Origin: Nitrospirae bacterium JdFR-86
Lineage (GTDB): Bacteria > Nitrospirota > Thermodesulfovibrionia > Thermodesulfovibrionales > JdFR-86
Reading direction: 5' to 3'
DNA: 57,743 nt
Assembly (NCBI GenBank): GCA_002011815.1
Contig: MTOV01000018.1
Coordinates: forward strand, 1 to 57,743
The first letter of the stretch is position 1. The number at the start of each line of letters is the position of its first letter. Below are positions 31,723 to 42,146 of this stretch, in pieces. The notes beneath the pieces are model-generated. The model searched no databases. It saw only the letters and a list, made by a program, of their open reading frames with translations, and was not told where the DNA came from. A program made the translations under genes and the position numbers.

Positions 31723-33105
31723 ATGCTTGATTCAGAACTCCTGGGAAAAGTTATAAAAAAGGCTCTGTCCTGTGGCGGAGATTATGCTGATGTGTTCGTC
31801 GAATGGAGAAAACCCACGCATATCCAGCTTGAAGGAGACAAGATAGAGAGGATTCTCTCCGGAGTAGAGCAGGGAGTCGGCATAAGAGTAATTTATAACG
31901 GAAAGACCGCCTATGCCTTTAGTAACGACCTGACTGAAAAAACACTCATTGAAGTGGCTGAGACTCTGAGCAGAGCAGTTAAAAATAACAAGGTCTCACA
32001 TGATATAGACCTCAGAAAGAAAAAACCGGAGACGGAATTTCATATAAAACTTCCTCCTGACTCTGTGCCAATGGAAAGGAAGATAGGGCTTGTAAAGGGT
32101 GCAAACAGGGTCGCAAGGGGTTATGACAAGCGGGTAAAGCAGGTGAAAGTCATTTATGGAGACTCTGTTCAGCGTGTTCAGATAGCCACTTCAGAAGGCA
32201 ATATAGCAGAAGATGAACGCATACATACAATCGGGGTGGTTCAGGTGGTTGCCGAGGAAAACGGTGTTATACAGACAGGGTATGAACCACACGGCGGATT
32301 TATCGGCTTTGAGCTTTTCGATGAGGTTTCACTTGAGGATGCGGCTTTGAAGGCAGCAAAGCGTGCCGTTATGATGCTTATGGCAAGGAAGGCACCAGGC
32401 GGCAGGATGCCTGTGGTCATATCCTCTGAAGCCGGAGGCACAATGATACACGAAGCCATAGGTCACGGTCTTGAGGCAGACCTTGCAGGACAGGGACTTT
32501 CCAAATACACAGGTAAGATTGGGCAGCAGGTGGCATCCAGTCTTGTTACAGTTATAGATGATGCAACGCTTTCAGGCAAAAGAGGCTCTTTCAGGTTCGA
32601 CGACGAGGGCACCCTGGCACAGAAAACAATCCTTGTAAAAGACGGAGTGCTTCTCGGATATATGTATGACAGGCTTTCAGCCATGCGGGAAAACGTCTCA
32701 TCCACAGGCAACGGAAGAAGACAGTCATATCAATATAGACCTATTCCAAGGATGACAAATACATTTATTGCACCAGGGAGCTCTTCACCTGAAGAGGTCT
32801 TGAAATCAACCCCAAAGGGGATTTTTGTCAAAAAGATGGGAGGTGGGCAGGTAAACACCGTAACCGGAGATTTTGTCTTCGATGTGCAGGAGGGTTATCT
32901 GATAGAGGACGGCACAATAGGTGAGCCTGTAAGAGGGGCAACCCTTACTGGAAACGGGCCTGAAGTGCTTAAATCCATAGATATGGTTGCCTCAGACCTC
33001 GGCTTTTCTATAGGCACATGCGGCAAGGACGCGCAGGGAGTCCCTGTCTCAGATGCCATGCCAACTATAAGAATACCCGAAATGGTCGTGGGCGGAGAAC
33101 TCTGA
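31723..33105 (+). CDS. tldD: Metalloprotease TldD
   Basis: A protein of 460 residues matching the TldD/PmbA family. The metal motif HEAIGHGLEAD (HExxxH) and the C-terminal GNGPEVLKSIDMVASDLG and GTCGKDAQGVPVSDAMPTI regions are present. TldD normally works with TldE/PmbA in processing modified peptides; no tldE is visible in this window. A 120-nt gap separates it from lpxC. Confidence 0.95.
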   Translation: MLDSELLGKVIKKALSCGGDYADVFVEWRKPTHIQLEGDKIERILSGVEQGVGIRVIYNGKTAYAFSNDLTEKTLIEVAETLSRAVKNNKVSHDIDLRKKKPETEFHIKLPPDSVPMERKIGLVKGANRVARGYDKRVKQVKVIYGDSVQRVQIATSEGNIAEDERIHTIGVVQVVAEENGVIQTGYEPHGGFIGFELFDEVSLEDAALKAAKRAVMMLMARKAPGGRMPVVISSEAGGTMIHEAIGHGLEADLAGQGLSKYTGKIGQQVASSLVTVIDDATLSGKRGSFRFDDEGTLAQKTILVKDGVLLGYMYDRLSAMRENVSSTGNGRRQSYQYRPIPRMTNTFIAPGSSSPEEVLKSTPKGIFVKKMGGGQVNTVTGDFVFDVQEGYLIEDGTIGEPVRGATLTGNGPEVLKSIDMVASDLGFSIGTCGKDAQGVPVSDAMPTIRIPEMVVGGEL

Positions 33106-33188
33106 AAAGTGTGTCTGTAACTACACAGTTGATGAAGACAAACAACACTCTCCGGTAAGAAACCCTTGATTTTAAAGGGCTTTAAATC

Positions 33189-33204
33189 TGGCATTTTACT
33201 TGCT
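33189..33204 (+). promoter_or_regulatory. Candidate sigma54 promoter upstream of lpxC
   Basis: TGGCAT-N5-TTGCT matches the -24/-12 consensus (TGGCAC-N5-TTGCA) with exact spacing. Predicted transcription would start near 33215, about 9 nt before the lpxC ATG, again almost leaderless. Confidence 0.5.
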
Positions 33205-33223
33205 TAAAAATATTATATTAGAG

Positions 33224-34105
33224 ATGAGTTTCCAGAGGACTTTAAAAAAAGAACTGGTGTTTGAAGGCAAAGGGCTTCATACAGGGGAGCATGCGGTTGT
33301 CAAGCTCAAGCCTGCTCCGAAGGACACCGGTATAGTCTTCTGCCGTACAGACAAGGGTGCTGTCATAAGCGCCAATGTCAATTCAGTGAGCGACACTGCA
33401 TTTGCAACCACTCTGGGGTCAAACGGCACAAAGATAAAGACAGTAGAGCATATCCTTGCAGCTGTCTCAGGTCTTGGCATAGACAACCTCATCATCGAGG
33501 TTAATGGTCCTGAAATCCCGATACTCGACGGCAGCTCCGCAAAATTTGTAGATATGATATTAAAAGGCGGAATTGCAAGGCAGTCGTCCGAACGGCTGTA
33601 TATAGAAGTGCTAAAACCAATAGTCTTTAAGGAAGGCAAGACAGAAATAACCGCCCTGCCTTACGAGGGCAGAAGGATTACCTGCCAGATTCATTTCAAA
33701 CACCGCATCTTAGGCCATCAGAAGATGAGTGTCGAGCTTGAGGAGGAGAGCTTTATCAAGGAACTTGCCCCTGCAAGAACATTCGGGTTTCTGAAGGATG
33801 TGGAGTATCTCAGGGCTAAAGGGCTGGCAAAAGGCGGTTCTTTGGAAAATGCGGTCATTCTCGGCGAAGACGGGGTGATTAACGATTCCGGCTTGAGATT
33901 CGAGGATGAGTTTATAAGACACAAAATACTGGATTTTATCGGAGACCTGTCTCTTCTCGGATTCCCGGTATACGGACATATCTTGGCTACCAGACCCGGA
34001 CATACTGCCAATATGAAGTTTATTAAGAAATTTCTTTCGTGTTCAGACTGCTGGCGGATTGTCTCAGGGGCTGAGAGACATCGCAAAGAAGCCGTATTTT
34101 CCTAA
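33224..34105 (+). CDS. lpxC: UDP-3-O-acyl-N-acetylglucosamine deacetylase LpxC
   Basis: About 293 residues from ATG 33224 (MSFQRTLKKELVFEGKGLHT); an upstream in-frame TTG has no Shine-Dalgarno. Zinc/catalytic motifs: TVEHILAAVSGLGIDN, the IPILDGSS motif, and KILDFIGDLSLLG. The C-terminal GHILATRPGHTAN replaces the usual GH.xGH region with histidines retained. It commits UDP-acyl-GlcNAc to lipid A synthesis, showing that the host makes LPS. Directly preceded by a sigma54-like promoter. Confidence 0.95.
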   Translation: MSFQRTLKKELVFEGKGLHTGEHAVVKLKPAPKDTGIVFCRTDKGAVISANVNSVSDTAFATTLGSNGTKIKTVEHILAAVSGLGIDNLIIEVNGPEIPILDGSSAKFVDMILKGGIARQSSERLYIEVLKPIVFKEGKTEITALPYEGRRITCQIHFKHRILGHQKMSVELEEESFIKELAPARTFGFLKDVEYLRAKGLAKGGSLENAVILGEDGVINDSGLRFEDEFIRHKILDFIGDLSLLGFPVYGHILATRPGHTANMKFIKKFLSCSDCWRIVSGAERHRKEAVFS

Positions 34106-34195
34106 AAAACCAATTATTTCAAAGGGTTTTAATTTCCAGCTTGATTTTTCCCTGAAATCGGCTTTTAATATAGGGTATGAAAGCCTAAAAGGAGA

Positions 34196-34219
34196 GGCTG
34201 GGGAATTTCTTCCCCAGCC
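34196..34219 (-). terminator. Intrinsic terminator of the lysine-rich protein gene
   Basis: GGCTGGGGAA pairs perfectly with TTCCCCAGCC around TTTC (10 bp). In the minus direction it follows the stop of the histone-H1-like gene and precedes TCTCCTTTT. Confidence 0.7.
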
Positions 34220-34225
34220 GTTAGC

Positions 34226-34390
34226 TTATTTTTTCTTTTTTGTTGTCTTCTTAGCAGTAGTCTTTTTCTTGGCGGTCTTCTTTGAAGCCGCCTTTTTTGT
34301 TGCTTTCTTAGCAGTGGTCTTCTTTTTGGCAGTAGTCTTCTTCTTAGCGGTGGTCTTCTTCTTGGCAGCGGCTTTCTTCTTAATAGCCAT
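34226..34390 (-). CDS. 54-residue histone-H1-like lysine/alanine-rich protein
   Basis: ATG at 34390 with a strong AGGAGGTGATTTG Shine-Dalgarno. The frame encodes MAIKKKAAAKKKTTAKKKTT and continues as repeats of T-T-A-K-K-K / A-A-S-K-K-T to a final run of lysines, with no acidic residue. This matches bacterial histone-H1/AlgP-like basic proteins that bind DNA or other polyanions. A clean 10-bp terminator follows the stop. Lys-rich tails of the same flavour occur in the DksA-like protein and in Lon of this window. Confidence 0.8.
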   Translation of the reverse strand: MAIKKKAAAKKKTTAKKKTTAKKKTTAKKATKKAASKKTAKKKTTAKKTTKKKK

Positions 34391-34437
34391 CAAATCACCT
34401 CCTTTCTACTGCCCCGCAGCTATGGGGACACTTATGT

Positions 34438-34989
34438 TTAAACCCTGCCGATGAGCGAGATCCTTTTGCCTGAAAGGATTCGCTTTAGGGCTGAATCCCT
34501 TTTTTTCCTTTTCAGCTTGTATTCCTCTTCTTCCATCTCGGTACAGTTTATCCTGCAGCCGAATTTCCTCTCTATGTCTTTTAATTCTTTCTGTATAGAT
34601 GTTTCGGCTCCTATGACCATAAGGTCAACTCTGTCAACATCTTCACCTTCGGCATAAGGACCGTAGATGAAAGCGGCTCTTGCACCGGCTGCTCTCAGCA
34701 CTGCTTTTAGTGCACCGGGCAAGCCAAGGGATTTTGTTATAAGGTTTTTGAGTTCGGAATAAAGAGGTGATTCTTTGTTTGCCTGAAAGTATTTAAGATT
34801 GGCGACTCTTTCGCTGAAGACAATACCCATCTTTTCGAGGTTGTCGAGCTCCCGCTTAACTCCGGAGGGATTTTTTCTGAGGAGTTTGGCTATTTCTCTG
34901 ACGTAAAACTTTTCATCAGGACTGTTCAGCAGAAGCGATAGAACATCAGCCCTTATAGAAGATGAGAATAAACTTTTTAACATCCTCAT
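34438..34989 (-). CDS. Winged-helix regulator with degenerate nucleotidyltransferase domain
   Basis: A protein of 183 residues. An ArsR/MarR-type winged helix (about 1-75; VREIAKLLRKNPSGVKRELDNLEKMG) is fused to a MNT-like nucleotidyltransferase fold (about 95-150). The signature reads AFIYGPYAEGEDVDRVDLMVIG: Gly-Ser is Gly-Pro and the first catalytic Asp of SDIDL is replaced (DRVDL), so catalysis is unlikely. A TTGACA-17-TATAAC promoter lies 9 nt before the ATG. Probably a transcriptional regulator; target unknown. Confidence 0.75.
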   Translation of the reverse strand: MRMLKSLFSSSIRADVLSLLLNSPDEKFYVREIAKLLRKNPSGVKRELDNLEKMGIVFSERVANLKYFQANKESPLYSELKNLITKSLGLPGALKAVLRAAGARAAFIYGPYAEGEDVDRVDLMVIGAETSIQKELKDIERKFGCRINCTEMEEEEYKLKRKKRDSALKRILSGKRISLIGRV

Positions 34990-34998
34990 CGTTAGAGA

Positions 34999-35027
34999 GT
35001 TATAACATAACGAGTATTTTTTGTCAA
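34999..35027 (-). promoter_or_regulatory. Strong sigma70 promoter, leaderless configuration
   Basis: On the minus strand TTGACA (35027-35022) and TATAAC (35004-34999) are spaced by 17 nt. The ATG at 34989 follows 9 nt after the -10 box, leaving room for only about a 2-nt leader. Confidence 0.7.
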
Positions 35028-35172
35028 CGAAAAAATTAGATTTTGAAACAAAAGATTCATTTTTTTAAACGATGCCATTTGGAGAACAATCGTTCCAAAT
35101 TTGGAATCATGAATAATATCTCTCTCTGAACTCCTTTTTTCCAAGTGCAGAAGGCACAGGGATTCGTTTGAA

Positions 35173-35201
35173 TTGACATCGTTCTACAAGTCGTGTAAAT
35201 T
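35173..35201 (+). promoter_or_regulatory. Strong sigma70 promoter for the HD-GYP gene, leaderless configuration
   Basis: TTGACA (35173-35178), a 17-nt spacer and TAAATT (35196-35201) are followed 9 nt later by the ATG at 35211. There is no Shine-Dalgarno. Confidence 0.7.
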
Positions 35202-35210
35202 CTTAATATC

Positions 35211-36515
35211 ATGTCAGAGGCTGGTTTGACAGGCAAGGCAGCAATAGCCAGTATCAAAGCGAGACTAAGGCTCCTCAGGGCGCTGACTACCTTTATAATG
35301 ATCACACTCATCGCCATTATAATCAGATACCTTTATGCGCCTGCAAATGATGTCTTCGGTTTCCTGCCGGACGTGTCAGTAGCCGTGATACTGCTGATAA
35401 TTGCCATGCTCGTTGTGATAGGGTTTTACCTGTCGGGGGTGCTTACGAAGCAGATAGTCTCGATTATTGACCAGCACAGCAAAAGGCTCAATGACATGCT
35501 CAATATTACAAAAGAAATAAGGGAAGAAATCTACGGAGACATATTGCTTGAGAAGATAATGGACTATTCCTTGAGTATTACAAAATCTGAAGCAGGGTCC
35601 ATTCTTCTGCTTGACGATGACCAGAATCTTGTCTTTAAGCTTGTCAGGGGGAGCAAGGTGGATGAGCTTACTGGCAGGGTTGTTCCGAAAGGCAAGGGCA
35701 TAGGCGGATGGGTTGCAGAGCACGGAACACCACTTTTTGTCGAGGATGTGAGTAAAGATGAAAGATTTGACCCGACCATGGACGAGATTATCGGATATAA
35801 GACCCGTTCGATACTCTGTGTACCCCTGAGGACAAAAAGCAACACTATCGGTGTGGTAGAGCTTCTGAACAAGAAAGAGGGCTTTTACACAGATAGCGAT
35901 GTTGAGCTGGTGGGCTACTTTGCCGACCACGCTGCCATATCTCTGGAGAGGGCGAGGTTTTACGAAGACCAGAGAAATTATGAGATACATCTTACTGATA
36001 TATTGCTCGATACCATCGACCGTTTCATTCCTGAAAAGCTCGGGCATTCAAAAAGGGTTGCGAAGTACGCCAATATAATTGCAAAAGCGATGGATATGCC
36101 GGAAGAAAGGAAAAGAAGGCTCTATTTTGCCAGCCTTCTCCATGATATAGGTTTCCTGAAGATAGCCCCCACCGAGAGTTTTATGAAAGAGAGGTTTATG
36201 GTGCATCCCAATGTAGGCTATGAAATGTTGAATCCAATCAGCTTCTACAAGGATATTGCTCCGTATATTCTTCATCACCACGAAAGGTATGACGGCTACG
36301 GCTATCCGGATAAACTTAAAGGGGATGATATACCCCTTGAGTCGAGGATAATAGCGATTGCAGAGGCGTTTGACTCTATGGTGAGCAAGTTTTCTTACCG
36401 GGTGGCTGTTAATTTTGAAGTAGCGGTGGAAGAACTGAAGCGTAATGCCGGCTCACAGTTTGACCCTGAGCTGGTCAAATTGTTTGTCGAAAATGTTCAG
36501 GAACCGATAGAGTAA
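35211..36515 (+). CDS. GAF/HD-GYP cyclic-di-GMP phosphodiesterase
   Basis: A protein of 434 residues: two N-terminal transmembrane helices (about 24-44 and 55-80), a GAF domain (about 105-250; GWVAEHGTPLFVEDV), and an HD-GYP domain. Motifs include H311-D312 in LLHDIGFLK, the HHHERYDGYGYP box near residue 360, and AEAFDSM at the last metal-ligand position (usually ADxFDxM). Expected to hydrolyse cyclic di-GMP in response to a GAF ligand. Its 3' end overlaps the convergent minus-strand gene by 41 nt. Confidence 0.92.
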   Translation: MSEAGLTGKAAIASIKARLRLLRALTTFIMITLIAIIIRYLYAPANDVFGFLPDVSVAVILLIIAMLVVIGFYLSGVLTKQIVSIIDQHSKRLNDMLNITKEIREEIYGDILLEKIMDYSLSITKSEAGSILLLDDDQNLVFKLVRGSKVDELTGRVVPKGKGIGGWVAEHGTPLFVEDVSKDERFDPTMDEIIGYKTRSILCVPLRTKSNTIGVVELLNKKEGFYTDSDVELVGYFADHAAISLERARFYEDQRNYEIHLTDILLDTIDRFIPEKLGHSKRVAKYANIIAKAMDMPEERKRRLYFASLLHDIGFLKIAPTESFMKERFMVHPNVGYEMLNPISFYKDIAPYILHHHERYDGYGYPDKLKGDDIPLESRIIAIAEAFDSMVSKFSYRVAVNFEVAVEELKRNAGSQFDPELVKLFVENVQEPIE

Positions 36516-37572
36516 TCTGTTTTTGAAGTTTAAGGCTAAGGGCTCTTGGGTCTTTTTCCCCTCTATAGACATTAAGGAGTTCGTCCGCAATGCTTTTTGT
36601 ATTTCTGTAGCATTCCATTCTTGCCTGTTCGATGTGCTGCCACTGGTTCGTCTTAAGAAACTTTCTGAAGGCGTTCTGAATCTGCTCTGTGAGTATCTTC
36701 CTGTAGCCGCTTAGAAACACAATGTAGAAGGCAAGGGAGCCTGTGTTCTTTTCATCGATTATATATCTGAGCGTTCCTTTTTCAGATGTATCAGCAAGGA
36801 TGTCTTTTACTGCCCTTACAAATATTTGAGTTTTGCTCCGGATGATTAAAGACATCATTTCCGTCCATTCTGGCCCTATCTTTTCGGTCTCGAATGCCTC
36901 GCCCAGTTCATGATGGATGTAAGAGCGCAGTTCAGGTTCAGAGACCTCTTCGAGCATCCTGTCAAATGCCTCTGAGTCCATGTCTGCATCAACCCCGTAG
37001 GAGGAGAATGCCACTGCCAGCGCCCCCTTGGCTTTACCTGCCCTGAACTCCTCGAATTTTTCCCATATGAGCACTTTTGTGGCGTCTTTCCTTGCAAGTA
37101 TGGTTCTGCCTTGAAGCATTGCCGGATGTAAAGAAAGGTCTCTTACATATTCTTTTCCTGATATGTAAATGTTATATCCTTCGATTGTTTCCTGTCCGAT
37201 AAGCTCAGAGAGGAAAAACACAGGCTTCATATAAAGACCATAACCAGCTCCGTAAAAGATGTTTTCTTTCTTTAAAGCGTTGTTTATCCCTTCTGTGTCG
37301 AATGGTGCGAATTCCTTCTGGTTTATTGTCAGTGTTGAAAACTCTGTATCTGCAAGGCTTTCCCAGAGGCTTTCTTTTTGACCTATCCAGTTGGATATGT
37401 CCTTTTCATCGGTTTTTTCCCAGGGCTTGATGTTTTTTTCAAATCTGTAGAGTTCTCTGAGTCTGAGGAGCAGACCGCATATGGAGTAAAACCCCCAATA
37501 ACGGGCGTCCGAGATGTCACAGTTTCTCTTTACCTGTGGGATGAGTTCATTTAAAATACGCCCCGCCCTCAT
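36475..37572 (-). CDS. Conserved-type hypothetical protein, 365 residues
   Basis: A soluble, helix-rich protein of 365 residues. The N-terminus (AGRILNELIPQVKRNCDISDARYWGFYSICGLLLRLRELYR) looks conserved in the style of uncharacterised proteins of anaerobic Desulfobacterota/Nitrospirota. No catalytic or binding motif is recognised and there is no signal peptide. Its end overlaps the HD-GYP gene and its start is divergent from truA by 20 nt. Confidence 0.7.
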   Translation of the reverse strand: MRAGRILNELIPQVKRNCDISDARYWGFYSICGLLLRLRELYRFEKNIKPWEKTDEKDISNWIGQKESLWESLADTEFSTLTINQKEFAPFDTEGINNALKKENIFYGAGYGLYMKPVFFLSELIGQETIEGYNIYISGKEYVRDLSLHPAMLQGRTILARKDATKVLIWEKFEEFRAGKAKGALAVAFSSYGVDADMDSEAFDRMLEEVSEPELRSYIHHELGEAFETEKIGPEWTEMMSLIIRSKTQIFVRAVKDILADTSEKGTLRYIIDEKNTGSLAFYIVFLSGYRKILTEQIQNAFRKFLKTNQWQHIEQARMECYRNTKSIADELLNVYRGEKDPRALSLKLQKQITLSVPEHFRQTI

Positions 37573-37592
37573 AATTTAGGTTAAAATGAAGC

Positions 37593-38366
37593 ATGAGAAA
37601 TATCAAGCTGACGCTTCAATATGACGGAACAAACTATCACGGATGGCAGAGCCAGAAAAGAGAGGGCACCATCCAGTCCACTGTTGAAGAATGTATTCTA
37701 AGACTTACAGGCAGCAGGTCGAAACTAAGGGGAGCAGGCAGAACAGATGCAGGGGTTCATGCCCTTGAGCAGGTAGCGTCTTTCAGCACGGCATCAGGGC
37801 TTGATATTAACACCATAAAAAGGGCACTTAATGCAATGCTTCCTCCGGATATAAGGATTACCTCTGTGTCCGAAGTGGACGGGTCGTTTCATCCCAGGTA
37901 CAGTGCAGTGGGCAAGAGGTATTTCTATCTCATCGCAAACATGAATTATGTATCTCCGTTTATTGAAAGGTTTATCTGGAGAGTGCCACAGAGGCTTAAC
38001 ATCAAGGACATGGCAAAGGCAGGCAGGCTTCTTGTGGGAAGGCATGATTTCAGAGGATACATGGCTTCGGGTTCATCAGTGAAAGACACTATAAGGGAGA
38101 TAAAAAGACTTACAGTGAAGGAGATGGACAGTATTGAGTTTCTCTCTGTTTCACTTAAAGGCAGGTTTATAAAAGTCACGGTTGAGGGTGACGGGTTTCT
38201 CAGGCACATGGTAAGGAATATCATCGGCACGCTTGTTGAGGTTGCAAAGGGCAAGAGGAAGCCTGAGTCGGTTCTGGACATAATCGCTTCAGGTGACAGA
38301 AAATTAGCCGGGCCTACAGCACCGGCTAACGGCTTGTTCCTTGAAAAAGTGCTTTATACTTTTTAA
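37593..38366 (+). CDS. truA: tRNA pseudouridine(38-40) synthase TruA
   Basis: A protein of 257 residues. N-terminus IKLTLQYDGTNYHGWQ, catalytic motif RGAGRTDAGVHALEQV with the essential Asp, and C-terminal FLRHMVRNIIGTLVEVAKGK. Modifies U38-40 in tRNA anticodon stems. A TAAAAT box lies only 5 nt before the ATG, another near-leaderless start. The stop overlaps the end of the dksA-like gene by 4 nt (convergent). Confidence 0.96.
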   Translation: MRNIKLTLQYDGTNYHGWQSQKREGTIQSTVEECILRLTGSRSKLRGAGRTDAGVHALEQVASFSTASGLDINTIKRALNAMLPPDIRITSVSEVDGSFHPRYSAVGKRYFYLIANMNYVSPFIERFIWRVPQRLNIKDMAKAGRLLVGRHDFRGYMASGSSVKDTIREIKRLTVKEMDSIEFLSVSLKGRFIKVTVEGDGFLRHMVRNIIGTLVEVAKGKRKPESVLDIIASGDRKLAGPTAPANGLFLEKVLYTF

Positions 38367-38926
38367 GGGAGGAACTCTTCTTCTCTTTCGACTGCTTCGA
38401 GCTCCTCGCGTTTTTCCTGACAGTCTCTGCAGCATATTGCAAAAGGCAGTATTTTCAGTCTCTCAGCGTTTATCTCTTCGCCGCAGTCCTCGCATATACC
38501 GTATGTGCCTTCTTCGAGTTTTCTCAGAGATTCGTCTATCTTCAAAAGGGTTTCTCTGTGTGTGCCGAGCTTTCTGAGGTTGATGTCTTCTGAAAGGTCG
38601 ATAACTGACCAGTCTCCCTCATCGAGCGCAGTCTCAACGAGCTGCCGGTTTTCGCCTTTTATGTATTTTGCTATCTCTGTCTGTGCTTCCTTTACTATGT
38701 TTTCCCTTTTCTCGATAAGGAGTCTTCTTAGTGTTTCTTTTGCGTTTTCTGCTTTTGCCTTTTTGGCTTGAGTGGTCTTTGCCTTTTGCGCAGACATAGC
38801 CTTCTTCTTAACTGTGGTTTTTACCGCAGTTTTCTTTTTCTTGGCAGAAGTCTCTAGTGAAGATTTCTTGGATGCCTTCACGGACTTCTTCTTTGCAGTC
38901 TTTTTTGTTCCTTTTTTTGTTGGCAT
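38363..38926 (-). CDS. DksA/TraR-family zinc-finger protein with histone-H1-like N-terminus
   Basis: A protein of 187 residues. Residues 1-65 are a Lys/Ala/Thr/Ser-rich tail (MPTKKGTKKTAKKKS and onwards). Residues about 66-187 are a DksA/TraR domain with coiled coil and C4 zinc finger (CEDCGEEI and CRDCQEK). DksA-type proteins bind the RNA polymerase secondary channel and tune transcription with ppGpp; the lysine-rich extension could add nucleic-acid contact. It is the last gene of the rpsB-tsf-pyrH-frr cluster; its ATG overlaps the stop of the small upstream frame (TAATG). Confidence 0.88.
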   Translation of the reverse strand: MPTKKGTKKTAKKKSVKASKKSSLETSAKKKKTAVKTTVKKKAMSAQKAKTTQAKKAKAENAKETLRRLLIEKRENIVKEAQTEIAKYIKGENRQLVETALDEGDWSVIDLSEDINLRKLGTHRETLLKIDESLRKLEEGTYGICEDCGEEINAERLKILPFAICCRDCQEKREELEAVEREEEFLP

Positions 38927-39075
38927 TATTTTTTCTCTGCTGTTGTTTCTTCTTCCTTTCCTTTTTCTTTGTAGACTTCCTGGATGCTTCTTACCTTGAT
39001 GCCTGCCTGTTGCAGCGCCTTCTGGATGTCTACTGCTTTTGCGTCTTCGACCTTAAGGACAAAATTAACGTTCAT
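38926..39075 (-). CDS. 49-residue protein between frr and dksA-like genes
   Basis: ATG at 39075 with GGAGGTATAAG directly upstream. It encodes MNVNFVLKVEDAKAVDIQKA, continues QQAGIKVRSIQEVYKEK, and ends in a Glu/Lys tail. It starts 2 nt after the frr stop and its TAA overlaps the dksA-like ATG, so it is locked in this operon. The beta-alpha-beta look (ligand-like V-x-F-V-L-K-V start) is reminiscent of small ACT/ferredoxin-like halves, but no family is assigned. Confidence 0.7.
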   Translation of the reverse strand: MNVNFVLKVEDAKAVDIQKALQQAGIKVRSIQEVYKEKGKEEETTAEKK

Positions 39076-39076
39076 C

Positions 39077-40940
<1,864 letters not shown>

Positions 40941-40944
<4 letters not shown>

Positions 40945-41804
40945 TCTTTAACCTCCTCTTCTGCTTTGGTTTCTACTTTGGTTTCTTCGGCTTCCTCGAC
41001 TTTTGTCTCTGTTTCAGGTTTTTCTGAAGTGACTGTTTCGGTCTTTTCTGCGGTCTCTACTTCTGCTTCTGCCTTTGCTTCTTCAGCTGCTTGTGCTGCG
41101 GCTTCCTCAGCCTTTAATTTTGCCATTTCCTCTTTGCCTTCGATAATCGCATCTGCAATCTTTGATGAGATAAGTGCAATGGCTCTTATTGCATCGTCGT
41201 TTCCCGGGATGACGTAGTCTATTTCATCCGGGTCGCAGTTGGTATCCACGACTGCGACTATCGGGATGGAGAGTTTTCTTGCCTCTGCGACTGCTATTTT
41301 CTCTTTTTTCGGGTCTATTATAAAGACTATGCCCGGAAGTTCAGTCATGTCTTTAATGCCGCTTAGGTTCTTCTCAAGCTTCATTCTTTCTTTTTCATAG
41401 GCGGCGACTTCTTTTTTGGTTAAGAGGTTGTATGTTCCGTCCTCTTTCATCGTCTCAATTTTCTTGAGCCTTTCTATGCTTTTCTTGATAGTCGTAAAGT
41501 TTGTGAGCATGCCGCCGAGCCATCTCTGGTTTACGTAGTAAGCGCCTGCTCTTTTAGCCTCTTCTGCTATGGCGTCCTGTGCCTGTTTCTTTGTCCCCAC
41601 GAAGAGTACAGACGTGCCTTTGGCTGCCTCCTCTTTGACAAAGTTATAGGCGGTTTCCAAGCCTTTCATTGTCTTCTGGAGGTCGATGATGTAAATATCG
41701 TTTCTTTCGCCGAAGATATAGCGTTTCATCTTCGGATTCCAGCGCTTGACCTGATGTCCGAAGTGGACACCAGCCTCCAGAAGTTCCTTCATCGTAACAA
41801 CCAT
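40941..41804 (-). CDS. rpsB: Ribosomal protein uS2 with acidic C-terminal tail
   Basis: A protein of 287 residues: uS2 core ([62 protein letters not shown]) followed by a Glu/Ala/Thr/Val/Lys-rich tail of about 55 residues after residue 230. Such low-complexity tails on uS2 vary between phyla. GGAGGA precedes the ATG. First gene of the translation/UMP kinase operon. Confidence 0.98.
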
Positions 41805-42035
41805 ACGTGTGTCCTCCTTACATTGGTTAATCCTCCGCCCATCCCCTTTTTACTCCGGATGGAGACCACCAAGGGGGGTGTCAGGGCGTGTGTTTTCCAG
41901 GGTTTGGAGTGTATCATAAAAAGCCTTTTTTTGCAAGGGTATAGGGCGTAAATGCAGGTTAAATCTCTAAAAAATCCTGAAATCAGCCGTTTGATGGCTG
42001 TAATTCGGGCTTTTTTGGCATGGTAGAGGCTCTAA
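41805..42035 (-). other. rpsB leader region
   Basis: About 230 nt between tRNA-Thr and rpsB without a gene. On the minus strand it holds a G/C-rich stretch (GGTGGTCTCCATCC, GGGGATGGGCGGAGG) with local complementarity (ATCC/GGAT, CACC/GGTG) just before the Shine-Dalgarno. It is a candidate S2-autoregulatory leader, not assignable to a specific family from inspection. Confidence 0.35.
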
Positions 42036-42107
42036 AGCCGGGGATGGGGGTCGAACCCACGACCTGCTGATTACGAATCAGCTGCTCTACCACTGAGCTA
42101 CCCCGGC
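42036..42107 (-). tRNA. tRNA-Thr (anticodon CGU)
   Basis: On the minus strand: acceptor GCCGGGG/CCCCGGC, D-arm GCTC-AGTGGTA-GAGC, anticodon arm GCTGA-TTCGTAA-TCAGC (anticodon CGT, reading ACG), variable loop AGGTC, T-arm GTGGG-TTCGACC-CCCAT, discriminator T. CCA is not encoded. All stems pair with only one G-T. Confidence 0.96.
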
Positions 42108-42146
42108 TTGAACTACTATTTTACTACAAGACAAAGACACAGTGGG

